Origin: Nematostella vectensis
Lineage: Eukaryota > Cnidaria > Anthozoa > Actiniaria > Edwardsiidae
Length of the DNA: 64,000 bases
NCBI RefSeq assembly: GCF_932526225.1
Contig: NC_064039.1
Coordinates: forward strand, 10,990,139 to 11,054,138
Reading direction: 5' to 3'
Shown here: one piece after another, positions 1 to 9,019 of the stretch
Position numbering within the stretch: position 1 is the first letter of the stretch
Layout of the letters: each line of letters begins with the position of its first letter
Translations under genes and position numbers: made by a program
Notes under the pieces: generated by a model
What the model saw: only the letters and a program-made list of their open reading frames with translations
What the model was told of the DNA's origin: nothing
Databases searched by the model: none

Positions 1-1
1 C

Positions 2-1522
2 AAGACACGAGGTAAGATCCTCGAGCGATTCGACAAGAAGCTGGCCACTACGGGATGCACCAAAGAAGACGTCTTTGAGATGGAAAAGAAGCTCGAGGTA
101 AAGCTAGTAGCCGTGGACGCCTTGGGTAACGTCCTGTGGGACTCGGGGAAGTACAAGACTAAGACGAGGATCACCATCCCCTGCCACAATAACCACGCCT
201 GGGCGGAGCTTCCGACCGAACCACCTGCGATCGCGAGCGTCCACGGCCTTCGACTTCGAGGCTGAGGGGGAGCTTCGTTCGTTATGTCGGGGGAGGCAGC
301 GCCTCGCGCTACCAGTGCCGCCGCAAAAACGCGCGAGGCAAAAGTGCGAGAGGTGCTCATTCGCTTTATAAACAGGGCGATCCCCAGAAGCACGAGAATC
401 TGGCTGTGTGGGCGTGTTATAGTCACGCACGAAGGCAAACTGTACCGATCGGGACAAGACGGATGGGCTATCGACAGGGCATTTACAGACGAGACTGGAT
501 ATGATCCTCAATGGCTCCCTGATGACCACCCAGCCTACCAAGAGTACACCGAAGCTACGCACTCGATGGGCGGTGCAATAGGGTATCGCTTCAAGAAGTG
601 GACCCAAAGAGAGAACATCAGGCCAACGCCTCTTAAATACAGGGACGTCTGGCGAGCGGCGCAGGTTGAGTCCAAAGTGTGGAATAGCAAGGAAAACTTA
701 CGGGCGCAGCCTCATGCGCACATCGACATGCGTGCGGCGTACCTAGGATGCGAGGACAGCGTCTTCGGCGGCGCCTCGGACGCCATTGATTTGGTGCGGA
801 AATACGGCTACCCTACGAACGTGTATCGTATCGCAGATGTTGTGGGACGGCCATTGAGCGAGGTTCTTCAACTGACCGGGGCCATTCAGCTGACCGAGTG
901 GGGGTTCTCTGAGGCCTGCCACCCCTACACTTCCGGGAGGGTAGGGCAGCACTTGGAACAAAACGAGGGCTGGATCACCACGCCAGAGCTCAAGGACCTG
1001 TTTGACTCGGGTGACCTCGTCATGGCTGCGGCGAGGGAGGTGTTGTATAGCGTCGGAAAAAAGGACTCCATCAAGTTCCCCCACTCCATCGCGTGCCGCC
1101 CCGGCGGCGAAGACTCGCAGTACCCTGAGGGTCGAGATCTCGCTGTCCGTTTCGTAGGCAAGTGCGATTGCCATGGCGACGAGTCCTCGATCGTAGTCCG
1201 CTACCGTGAAGAAGCCGCGTATCTGACAGACCTCCTTGCGGGCACCGACCACTTACTTAACTTCGAACATGCCGACGGAGCTCATCTGATCCAATACAAA
1301 GACGGTGTCCGGCGCTCACAATGGTACCATATCAGGGCCTTCGTCTTGGCGTACACAAACATAGCGTTGCGACGCATGTTGAGGCGGATCCCTCGCGAAG
1401 ACGTCCTCCGAGTGTGTACAGATGCCATATACGCAAAGGCGGTGCCCAGTGGTGTGAAGCTCGTGGAGCGAAATCCGAGGTATGGAGAGTGGCGCCACAA
1501 GAAGCCTTGGTACGAGTGGTGA
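2..1522 (+). pseudogene. Family B-like viral DNA polymerase, 3' part, interrupted
   Basis: The frame is open from the window edge to a TGA at 263-265 and again, in the same frame, from an ATG at 284 to 1,522 (412 residues). HIDMRAAY near 718-741 resembles polymerase B motif A, and VCTDAIYAK near 1,410-1,438 resembles motif C with a reduced acidic signature. A basic and aromatic stretch before motif C fits the motif B region. Between about 200 and 345 a neighbouring frame carries an acidic stretch (FDFEAEGEL) that looks more protein-like, suggesting two compensating frameshifts around the stop. A role in replicating the viral genome is inferred from the motifs and from the helicase directly downstream. 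The polymerase family is a judgement from short motifs; a more distant polymerase or primase is possible. The 5' part is outside the window. Confidence 0.6.
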
Positions 1523-1558
1523 CCCGAAGCGGCTTGGGGTCCGAAGAGGTCGGGGTGC

Positions 1559-2738
1559 TTGGCTAGGAAGCCAAGCACTGCGCCGAGTCTGCCGTGCGAT
1601 CTAGTGGCCGCAACCTCTGCAAGGATGTATCTAGCCGGCCAGGGAGGATCGGGGAAGACCGAGTGGGCGGTGAGCATGTTCCGCGGCCGCAACGTTGTGG
1701 TGCTCACCCCCGAGAACGACCTCGCCCACGACCATCGCAACAACCCGCGCCTCGCGGTGAAGGCTCAAACCTACCACCACTACCTCTGCATACCAGCGGA
1801 GAAGCCGATAGAGGAGTGGAGACCTTCCGAGCTGGGGCACAAACTCGACCGTCTCGCAGAAGTAATCATCATTGACGAGTGCTGTAAGGTACAGACTAAA
1901 GTGCAACGCGCCATCCTAGGGTATCTCGCCACGCGGCCGTGTCAGGTAGTGTGTTGTGGCGACTATGGGCAGGTCCCGCCCTGGGGAGATAAAGAGGGGC
2001 CTCACGATATGCTCAAGGAGTGGGCACAAGGGAACATCCGCTCGTTCGAGTCCGACTACCGCTGCCTGTGTGAAGACTGCGGAAAGCCGTACAGTACATG
2101 CGACTGCGGCTCTGCCGCGCCCTCCTCCAGGCTCCACGACATAAAGGGCCAGATTTGGTGTCAGCCAGATACCCAACAGCTTGAGGTGTTCCGAGAGGAG
2201 TGGGAATGGGGTGGCGTTCGACGCGGCGATCGAGCAGGCCCACCCAAGCGATATGCGGGTGTGCTCGACCAACAAGATGGGGGCCCTTGTTCAGTAGCGA
2301 TTGGTAGAGCACCACAGGAAAAACTACCCCCAATTGCCAGCAACCATCCGCTTTGACCCCGATCCTAGCGTCGCGCATCGTTATCGCAAGCAAGGGCGGC
2401 CGGTGCCCGTGCCAGGCAAAAGGTGTGGGAAGGTCGACGCGTACAAAGGCACGGTAGTCGAGGTTCCTCTCGGCGTGGTCCTTAACGGGCTTCCCCTCGA
2501 GTGGAAATACGCGGGCTGGGGGACAGTCCACCGGGTGCAGGGCAAGACTATCCAGACTCCAAGACGTCTGTTTATCATAGACCACAGCTTAGAGGGCTGG
2601 ATCACGAATGCTGTATACACCGGCATCTCCCGCGTGCGGCTCGCCGACCAGATAGTCCGCGTGATCCCCCCGATAACACCCCTGGTGCCTTGGTTCCCAC
2701 ATGACTGCAGGCTACGCCCAGTGAAGAGCTCATTATAG
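1559..2738 (+). pseudogene. Superfamily 1 DNA helicase, frameshifted and with a stop
   Basis: The first frame (1,559-about 2,200) carries Walker A GQGGSGKT near residue 30, Walker B IIIDECC and a motif III-like GDYGQVPP, which identify an SF1 (Pif1/RecD-like) helicase. The continuation lies one frame over: motif IV-like VCSTNKMG near 2,256, an in-frame TAG at 2,295-2,297, then WGTVHRVQGKT (motif V) and YTGISRVR (motif VI) up to 2,738. At least one frameshift and one nonsense codon therefore separate the two helicase halves. It starts 37 bases after the polymerase-like gene and was probably co-expressed with it for replication. Four cysteines between the halves (CEDC, CDC) suggest a small zinc-binding insert. 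The recognition is firm; the breaks may be decay or sequence error. Confidence 0.82.
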
Positions 2739-3010
2739 CGCGAATCAAGCGATACGCTATAGACGAAAGGCAAAAGGGTCGCACAAAGTACACGGGACCG
2801 CGCCACGTTCTGACGGTAGACCACGTACTCGGCGTGATTGCTGACGCGGAAAAGAAGTGCACGGTCTGTGGCACTCAACTTCTGCTCCAGGGGTACACCA
2901 AGAGTCATCCCCAATGCTTCAGTATCGACCGGCGGGACGACAGTCAGGGGCACTACAAGTGGAATGTCAGACTCACGTGCCTTAGCTGCAATAGAAGGCA
3001 CAAGCGCTGA
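2705..3010 (+). CDS. HNH endonuclease domain, probably the C-terminal extension of the helicase
   Basis: This open frame runs from just after a TGA at 2,702-2,704 to a TGA at 3,008-3,010 (101 codons) and has no good start codon of its own. It contains CTVC, then FSIDRRDDSQGHY, then NVRLTCLSCNRRHK: two zinc-binding Cys pairs around the His-Asn-His core of an HNH nuclease. It overlaps the helicase tail in another frame. The simplest reading is that helicase and nuclease were one polypeptide before a frameshift near 2,700. A separate small nuclease gene is possible. Processing of replication or integration intermediates is a plausible role but is inference. The element reads in the opposite direction beyond this point. 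Confidence 0.6.
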   Translation: MQATPSEELIIARIKRYAIDERQKGRTKYTGPRHVLTVDHVLGVIADAEKKCTVCGTQLLLQGYTKSHPQCFSIDRRDDSQGHYKWNVRLTCLSCNRRHKR

Positions 3011-3124
3011 TCGCGCTTGCGTGACGGCTGGGCACTAGTACTTCCTTGAGGTTCCTCCATTTGTGTTGACACGCGGTGTCAACTACTTGGTTGCTGAAGA
3101 AGTGGCAAGCTTTCAAATGAACGT

Positions 3125-3710
3125 CTACTCTGGGATGGCAGACTCGCCACTGTCCGTGTGCCGTTCCGGCAGGCAAACCATAGGTGAGTCCTCGGCTGTT
3201 ACCTCGCGTTGACACCGCGCGTCAGCGCTTGCCGTTCCGGCGGTGTTCACATGACGTGCTATGTGTAACGCCCAGACGGCTAAAGCCATCAAACGACCGC
3301 AGCGTAGAGACAGGCTTCCGCACAATGTGCGGAGCTCGTTGTTGATGATGTAGTCGGACACTAGGTCATTGTGAAGATCGACCATACTGTCTATCGGCAG
3401 CGCCATGCCTACTAGCTTAGTCGTAAGCTTCAGAAAGCTGTCTGCCAGGGCGTCTGTAGTCCGGCTGGCTAGAGCGGTCTCGAATCGCCTCTCGTATTTC
3501 CTCACCTCCTCGGCGCTCATGCGTTTGACGTCGTCGTGAGTCAGGGCCTTGCCTACAATTTCTCTCGACTTCCCCGAAGCTACGAGAATCGCGAGTTTCT
3601 CCCTCGCGTCTGCTATCTCAGTTTGCTCACCTCCGGTTGCCGTTCCGGCAGGATGGGAGGCCTGCGGCGCCCCCCTCAAGAAGACTCTCAAAGCATTCGT
3701 CGCTCATCAT
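3125..3710 (-). CDS. Hypothetical viral protein, about 190 aa
   Basis: A minus-strand frame from 3,691 (a TTG) to 3,125 encodes a helical, charged protein with MSAEEVRKYERRFETALASR near its middle and a hydrophobic C-terminal third (LMALAVWALHIARHV). ATG codons at 3,710 and 3,707 lie one frame away and lead into a plausible N-terminus, so a small indel in the G-run near 3,672 may have displaced the true start. It lies downstream of the packaging ATPase on the same strand and ends facing the HNH frame. I recognise no catalytic motif. Its place among morphogenesis genes suggests a virion or assembly role, which is inference. Confidence 0.5.
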
Positions 3711-3724
3711 GCCGTGGCTAAGGT

Positions 3725-3790
3725 GCAACACGTGTGTATACGTACGTATATGTGTGCACACACACGTACGCGTTATGCCCCAGGGCGGTG
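3725..3790 (-). promoter_or_regulatory. Alternating purine-pyrimidine, TATA-like segment between two viral genes
   Basis: This short gap holds GTATACGTACGTATAT followed by alternating GTGCACACACAC, a self-complementary stretch just upstream of the 3,125-3,710 gene. A closely similar GTATACGTATAT lies upstream of the major capsid gene at about 5,695-5,706. The repeat of the motif before two minus-strand genes suggests a shared viral promoter element. Confidence 0.35.
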
Positions 3791-3791
3791 G

Positions 3792-4394
3792 TTACCGTTT
3801 AACTAGGGCGATGGTATAAGGGTGACGCAAGCAAAACTCTAACTTCGAGAACTTTTTCGTCTTGAGGGCCTTCATGTACTCTTTCATCTTCTCTTCTGAG
3901 AGCTCCGCGCCGTAGTCATGTAGGATAGCTTTCATGTCCGCCTTGCTCGGGGTATAGAAGACCACCAAGGCCGCGATGTTCTCACGGAACGGCTTCGTGG
4001 TGCTGGTGAGCTGCTGTGTGATCACCCACACGCTGATACCCACGTGGCGCGCGCTGAACGCCAAGTTGACGAGCTGGTCAGAGCGCCTCTTTACGTCTTT
4101 CGAGGCCGCACAGTCGTCGAGTATGATTAGTGTATTAGTGCCTTCGAAGAGAGCGGAGACAAACCTCAGCAGTATGTCGATCTGACCCGCCTCAGGTGCG
4201 ATGACAAACAGACGATTGCCGCCCTCGCCGAAGCCGTCGTATGTTTTGTTGTAGACAAAGGCAGGGCACACGAGTACGATGTAGTCAAACTTGCCCCGGA
4301 AAGGGCCGCGCAGCCGGTCCACTACGAATTGGGTCTTCCCGAATGACGTCAGGCCCACGATGAGAACGTTAAATGGGATGTTTTTCGGGTCCAT
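3792..4394 (-). CDS. DNA-packaging ATPase (FtsK/HerA, A32-like)
   Basis: The protein begins with a short lead, then VLIVGLTSFGKT, a Walker A-type loop in which serine-phenylalanine replaces the commoner glycine-serine. Walker B is LIILDDCAA about 75 residues later, followed by FSARHVGISVWVITQQ, the sensor region typical of A32/FtsK packaging ATPases. I chose the ATG at 4,394 (200 residues): the frame stays open to 4,622, but the extra N-terminus overlaps the end of the capsid gene by about 195 bases and has atypical composition. The gap to the capsid stop at 4,427 is then 32 bases. It pumps genomic DNA into preformed capsids. The gene appears intact. Confidence 0.85.
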   Translation of the reverse strand: MDPKNIPFNVLIVGLTSFGKTQFVVDRLRGPFRGKFDYIVLVCPAFVYNKTYDGFGEGGNRLFVIAPEAGQIDILLRFVSALFEGTNTLIILDDCAASKDVKRRSDQLVNLAFSARHVGISVWVITQQLTSTTKPFRENIAALVVFYTPSKADMKAILHDYGAELSEEKMKEYMKALKTKKFSKLEFCLRHPYTIALVKR

Positions 4395-4426
4395 ACCGCG
4401 CTGCCGCAGCGCTCCGGCGTATGTGC

Positions 4427-5692
4427 TCAGTATTGTTTGGACTCTAGCTGTCCGTTCATAAGGTTCATTTGGGCGTCGGCCACCACAAACACGTGACAGT
4501 TTACGGTACCAGTGCCGCTCGCCGTGCGTTTTATCTCGAGGTGCACACCGTCGCGGGTATTGACCAATCGGAGACCACCCCCATGGATAGCACTGTCGTC
4601 CGTCGTTCGAAGGTCGATCCACAGAGCAAACTTGTCATCGCCATAGAACGACTCGGGGCCGATTGCCGGGGCGGCAGGCGCTCCGCTGTGCCCCCCCGGG
4701 GAGGGGCGGACGAACCGCCTTTTCGCTTCCCTCCAGAAATCCGTGAGGCGCAGCCCCTGGCTGAAGACCTTGTTTGGCATGCCGTCGATTGTAACGCGAA
4801 CGCTCTTGATGTCGGGGTACACGAACTTCTCAGAGTCGCGAGCCCCTGCCGTGTATGGCCCCACAAAGAGGTGCAACAGACCACTCATAGACCTTCGCGG
4901 CAGGTTGACACTCTCGTTGATTATGCTGTCCGTCCCTTTGCTAATATGGAAGGTCTTGTGAAGGTTCACTTGCTTGTAGAAGAACGTTGTGCCGTTTTGG
5001 TAGGCGGCGGCTGCAGACCGGGAGAGGTTGTCGTCCCTCAGGCTTTCGTATTCCAGCTCTAGATTTTTGATGCCATAGGATAATTTGGTAGCATCGCTTC
5101 CGACTACTACCTGGTCAACCGTTGCGAACGTGATTTCGAAGAGCAGCGCCTCGGAGAGCGCCCTTGGGTACAGTACGCCGTGGTCCGTCAGCAGAGAATG
5201 GTCTAGCGGGATGGTGTACCTCGCCCCGTGGGCGGCGTTTAGAGCGTTCTCCTTGGCGTTTCTAGTCGCTTTATCGCCAGCCTTGGAGCGAAGCTTGCGC
5301 ATGTTTTCTGACTGTATGCCCTGCTCCAGGCGGTCCTCTCTCTCGACCTTGGACAGGTAAAGCTCCTCATACGTCTTGAAGACGTCGTAGCGGTTGGTGT
5401 CCTGGAGCGTTTCTACTGCAAACGTGATTTTCAGGCGGCTCACGAGATTTCGGCCGACGTTCTTCACGACGGTATTATTTGCATGGCCCGAGATGGAGAG
5501 ATCGAGACCGACCCTCAAGGAGCCAGGCACGAGCGTGACGCCTTCCGATAGCTTTGGGACCGCCACATATAGCGTCTCGCCTGGGGAGGCTGTCGACGGG
5601 TTGAGAGTGACCCGGTGAACAGTTCTCTCGGCTTTCAACCCCAGAGGAGTTCTGGGTGTTCGTTGGGGGTCAAGTTTATCGCTGACTGACAT
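4427..5692 (-). CDS. Major capsid protein (double jelly-roll type)
   Basis: This 421-residue protein is one of the longest intact frames in the element and sits directly upstream of the packaging ATPase on the same strand, the usual Polinton-like order. It is rich in beta-prone segments, for example TLYVAVPKL, SRLKITFAVETLQ, LLHLFVGPYTAG and FALWIDLRTTDDSAIHGGG, and lacks membrane segments or catalytic motifs. Length and context fit the shorter capsid proteins of Polinton-like or adintovirus-like elements, which build the icosahedral shell as trimers. The ATG at 5,692 follows a TATA-rich divergent promoter. No frameshift is visible. Structural prediction would be needed to prove the double jelly-roll fold; the call rests on context and general resemblance. 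Confidence 0.72.
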   Translation of the reverse strand: MSVSDKLDPQRTPRTPLGLKAERTVHRVTLNPSTASPGETLYVAVPKLSEGVTLVPGSLRVGLDLSISGHANNTVVKNVGRNLVSRLKITFAVETLQDTNRYDVFKTYEELYLSKVEREDRLEQGIQSENMRKLRSKAGDKATRNAKENALNAAHGARYTIPLDHSLLTDHGVLYPRALSEALLFEITFATVDQVVVGSDATKLSYGIKNLELEYESLRDDNLSRSAAAAYQNGTTFFYKQVNLHKTFHISKGTDSIINESVNLPRRSMSGLLHLFVGPYTAGARDSEKFVYPDIKSVRVTIDGMPNKVFSQGLRLTDFWREAKRRFVRPSPGGHSGAPAAPAIGPESFYGDDKFALWIDLRTTDDSAIHGGGLRLVNTRDGVHLEIKRTASGTGTVNCHVFVVADAQMNLMNGQLESKQY

Positions 5693-5810
5693 CGTATACG
5701 TATATCATATATGTATATATACATAAAGTACGAAGCCGCGTGGCTATGGTCCGGACTGTTAGACATGTCTAATAAAGCATAGCACGAGTTATGCGCACGC
5801 ATCATGGGTG
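5693..5810. promoter_or_regulatory. Divergent viral promoter region
   Basis: This 118-base gap separates the minus-strand capsid gene from the plus-strand gene at 5,811. It contains GTATACGTATAT and TGTATATATACATAAA, strong TATA-like AT-rich segments that stand out in GC-rich viral DNA and could serve both directions. Confidence 0.45.
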
Positions 5811-6764
5811 ATGTTGACGTTGACATTGACGATACTTTGCCGGGTGCGTCCGCCGATCGCGGAGCGGGGGACGACGCCCCTTATCCCGTTTGACCCCGAC
5901 GATGGGGAGTCGATCCCAATGACGAGCACGTCACCGCGTATGCATGCTGCGCATAGCATGGCTACGCGAAGCGCAACGCAAACGACCGCTGAAACCTCGT
6001 TTACCACAGAGGGTGCAGCGACAAGATTCGGTCTCCAGTCCCTCAGGGAGAAATACCCAGACCTTAACGAGAATCTGATACGGTTCCAGTCAGACCGTAG
6101 GAGAAAGACGCTAATACAGCTTCGCAACCTCGGCAAAGGAGGTTGGACTAAACCAAAACAGCTGTTCAATGAGGACGGGGGCGTTCGACAGGACGTTGCA
6201 AAGCTGAAAGGCTTCAAGCTGGCGATGGGGTCCGTGGCAGAGATAGACGCGGTCATCCAGGAGAACACAGAACGAGTCCAAGAGCTGCAAGGGGTGGTAG
6301 CCACAGACAGGGAGACCATCGACGACCCTAACACGCCAGAGAGTCGCCGCCAAGAGGCCCGTGAGCGCAACGAGGAGAGGCTGTCCGAGATTGACGAACT
6401 AGAACGCGAAAACCGAGAGCTCGAGAACCAAAAGCCGCTAAGAGAGCGCATCAAAGCCATCTTCAAAAAGTACGGCTTTACCGTCACCGCTATCGGGTTG
6501 GCCGTAGCGACGACGATCGCGGCCATTGTGACGTCGCTCGGCAAGTCGCTCTCCTCCGTGGCCAGAGGGGTCGGTAACAGGCTTAAGGCTATCGGGAAAA
6601 AGCTAGGCGAGCTTCTCCCTGGGCTAGTAGGCAGCATCGCGAACTTCGTGTTTAAGGCTGCAGGAGAAGCGGTGAAATTCCTTGGCGAAAATGCGTGGCT
6701 GCTCGTTCTAGCCGTAGCCGCGTTCTTGGTTCGTCGAATGCAAAGCAGTCATCAGAACAAGTAA
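5811..6764 (+). CDS. Coiled-coil membrane-active virion protein, about 317 aa
   Basis: The ATG at 5,811 is preferred over the GTG at 5,808. An N-terminal region of about 60 residues contains the peptide HAAHSM. Residues roughly 150-215 form a highly charged coiled coil (repeated E, R, Q and L). The C-terminal 95 residues alternate hydrophobic and small amphipathic segments (FTVTAIGLAVATTIAAIVTS, LGELLPGLVGSIANFVF, NAWLLVLAVAAFLV), ending in RR-type basic residues. Such tails suit a membrane-lytic or inner-membrane virion protein. The stop overlaps the 3' end of the convergent gene by 13 bases. I know of no assigned enzyme function; similar proteins recur in cnidarian viral elements, but that is recollection, not a search. 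Confidence 0.65.
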   Translation: MLTLTLTILCRVRPPIAERGTTPLIPFDPDDGESIPMTSTSPRMHAAHSMATRSATQTTAETSFTTEGAATRFGLQSLREKYPDLNENLIRFQSDRRRKTLIQLRNLGKGGWTKPKQLFNEDGGVRQDVAKLKGFKLAMGSVAEIDAVIQENTERVQELQGVVATDRETIDDPNTPESRRQEARERNEERLSEIDELERENRELENQKPLRERIKAIFKKYGFTVTAIGLAVATTIAAIVTSLGKSLSSVARGVGNRLKAIGKKLGELLPGLVGSIANFVFKAAGEAVKFLGENAWLLVLAVAAFLVRRMQSSHQNK

Positions 6765-8277
6765 TACGCCGCGGCCACCGCGAGTGCCGACAACCCCGCC
6801 TTGAGGGCGGTGTGGTCACTTTTTTCGCCCGTTCCGGCGGCAGTCATGCTATGCGCAGCGTGCGTACGTGGAGAGGGGGCAGGGGCCGCGCCCTCTGCGT
6901 GCACTTTCGCAGGGGCGGAATCCTTGCTTTGCCGCCGGGACGGCACGCGGTCGATCCCAGGGTCAGTCACGTGTTGCACCCTAGGATGCCCACCGGCCAT
7001 GTTATGAGCACCGACTGGCTTTGTCTCGGTGTTGATCGCATTTGCGCCGAGCGTCATGGAGTCCGTGGCTTTCTGCAGCTTATTGTTGTAGCCCACGACG
7101 CTTTGCGTGTTTATTACCAGATCGCTCGGCATCAGCCACACTCCTGGTGCGATCGCAAGACTCAGCCTCACCTTGGCCTCCTGCACGGCCAACTGGTACC
7201 TTTGCACGCTTTGAGCGATGTCGTTTTCTATGATCGCGTCTTCAAGCAGATTCGTGAACTCCGCCTGCGCCTCCATGGCCGGCCCACCGGCCCCCGCGAT
7301 AGAGGAACGGACGTTTACCTGCGCGCCAAGCACTGTGTAGACGAACGCCTCGACCGAGCGATCGAGTCTTCCTAGCCCTGCTTTTGTCAGTCCCTCACCT
7401 TTGGGAGGCGCAAACCAGCTATATTGCACGCCCCCGTGGTCGTCGTTGCGTATGTAACCCACCTGCTTCCCACTATTGTACGTCCCACCTTCGTCGCTAA
7501 ACAGATCGAGGTGGCTCGGGTACTCGTCCGCCGCCGTGTCGTAGCCACGGATCACGTGCACGTTGCGATACCCCTCCCCCGGGAGAACATAAACACATCG
7601 CCTAGCCCGTGGTTCCGCCCGCCTTTCCATCGGAAGTCCGGCTTACGCGGCAAACCGAACTCTATACATAGAGGCTCGAAAGCGGCCTTCTTGTAGGGGT
7701 TACCTTTTTGCGTGAACGGGCTGTCGCCAGGCAGGGGAGCGCCGAGCTCGTAGAGTATCCTCCGGGTGGTAAAGTAGACGTGAAACCTTAGAAATTCCCT
7801 GATGACAGAGGGGAGCGTGGCGAAAGCGGGGTCGGTTAGGGACACCCCGCATCCAGCGGTTGCGCACCAGACCGCAAAGTTGAGTTGCTGTGGCCAGTAC
7901 CCATAGGAAGGCTCCGATAGCCACCGGCGAGACTCCTTGGCGGACTTGTGCGTGACTACTGTCTCTTTGAATATGTCTCGGACCCTAGTCGTGAATGATT
8001 TGTCCTCAGCCACGTGTATCTCCAGCTGCGTGAGTAGTGGGGTGATGTCTGAGGCCGTGCTCTCCACGGGGGTCGCGGGCACGGCGTAGAGCAGCTTTTG
8101 CGCGAGGGTCAGAGACCTAGGGAAACCGGTTTTTGCGCGTTTGACTTGTTCGGCTATAGCGTGTTTGATATGTTCGGCTATAGAGGCTCCCGCCGCAACT
8201 GCCGCCTTGTTCGTCTCCTCCTCCTCCCTTCGGGGAATCGCCTCCTCGTTCAGCATCCGCCAGCCTTCCCAATCCAT
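6752..8277 (-). pseudogene. Large virion-associated protein, split by a frameshift
   Basis: Two minus-strand frames overlap between 7,552 and 7,630. The upstream frame (8,277-7,552) is an alpha-helical, tryptophan-rich protein starting MDWEGWRML. The downstream frame (7,630-6,752) supplies a longer C-terminal half that ends in a hydrophobic segment, AALSALAVAAAYYLF-like, consistent with a membrane tail. The protein-like sequence passes from one frame to the other at the C-run near 7,570-7,583, so a single-base indel there explains the split. Programmed frameshifting is the alternative. Near its C-terminus it carries HAAHSM, the same hexapeptide as in the N-terminal part of the 5,811-6,764 protein. 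The function is unknown; position among capsid genes suggests a structural role. Confidence 0.6.
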
Positions 8278-8307
8278 GCTCAGCCCTATTAAACACGAAG
8301 GCGGGCT

Positions 8308-9003
8308 ATGTTCAACACAATGGTGGTCCTACATGCTGTGTTCACCGGAGGCAAACTGACGCTCTTCTTCGAGCAGCCGATAAGGCGCCCACGCTTCGTG
8401 GCGCTCCGGCAGTGCTCGCTGTTTAACAGCTGGTACAATCTCGAGCGGGAGCATCAGATAACGACCATAGCCTCCCTCCCGCCCATCGCTACTCTGCCAG
8501 CCGGGCACCACACGGCCGAGTCCATCGTGGAAACGATCAACCGCGCTGAAAGCAAGATTCTGAGCGCGAAGCTGTATCCCCTCACCGGGAAGATCGCGCT
8601 CATGTCCAAAGGCGTTGCGTTCCTGAATGCCGAGCTTTGCGCACTATTTGGCCTAGAGGCTAAAGACGATCAGTTGGGGGGCGGGGGCTCGTGCTGCCCG
8701 TGGGGGGGGGGGGGGGGGGCACTGATGGTGACATTGCCGAAAATAGAGGCCCTCTACATCTTCTGCGATGTCGTAGGCCGCACGCAATGCCTCGCCTTAG
8801 ACGAGCCTTCAAACGTTCTCGCTTGCCTAGAAACCCGCGGGAGGCCGCACGAGAAAGTCATCTATGGGCCCGACATCCCCGTTTGTGTCGCAGCATCTTC
8901 CTCTGAGTTTATCTCGAGTATCCAAATATGGATCAGGGATGACCGCGGTAGACGGGTGGACTTTAAGGGCAAGCCTGTTCGCCTCGTATTAGAGCTAACC
9001 TAG
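8308..9003 (+). CDS. Penton-like minor capsid protein (single jelly-roll type)
   Basis: This 231-residue frame begins at an ATG at 8,308 and ends 16 bases before the next gene. The C-terminal half (LYIFCDVVGRTQCLALDE, RPHEKVIYGPDIPV, FISSIQIWIRDDRGRRVDF, VRLVLEL) has the beta-strand pattern and closing strand motif seen in minor capsid proteins of Polinton-like elements, which occupy the fivefold vertices. A long G tract at about 8,702-8,719 encodes a run of glycines after a cysteine pair, an insertion-like low-complexity segment in the middle of the domain. The frame stays open, so the tract length happens to be in phase. The call depends on fold-like pattern and on neighbours rather than a catalytic signature. 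Confidence 0.62.
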   Translation: MFNTMVVLHAVFTGGKLTLFFEQPIRRPRFVALRQCSLFNSWYNLEREHQITTIASLPPIATLPAGHHTAESIVETINRAESKILSAKLYPLTGKIALMSKGVAFLNAELCALFGLEAKDDQLGGGGSCCPWGGGGGALMVTLPKIEALYIFCDVVGRTQCLALDEPSNVLACLETRGRPHEKVIYGPDIPVCVAASSSEFISSIQIWIRDDRGRRVDFKGKPVRLVLELT

Positions 9004-9019
9004 GTCCGACATAACAAGC

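Noticed and set aside
104-607. Minus-strand frame opposite the viral polymerase
   Set aside because: It is a shadow of the GC-rich plus-strand gene with no motif or context.
4395-4622. N-terminal extension of the packaging ATPase overlapping the capsid gene
   Set aside because: It overlaps the capsid frame by about 195 bases and has out-of-frame composition; the ATG at 4,394 gives a normal start just after the capsid stop.
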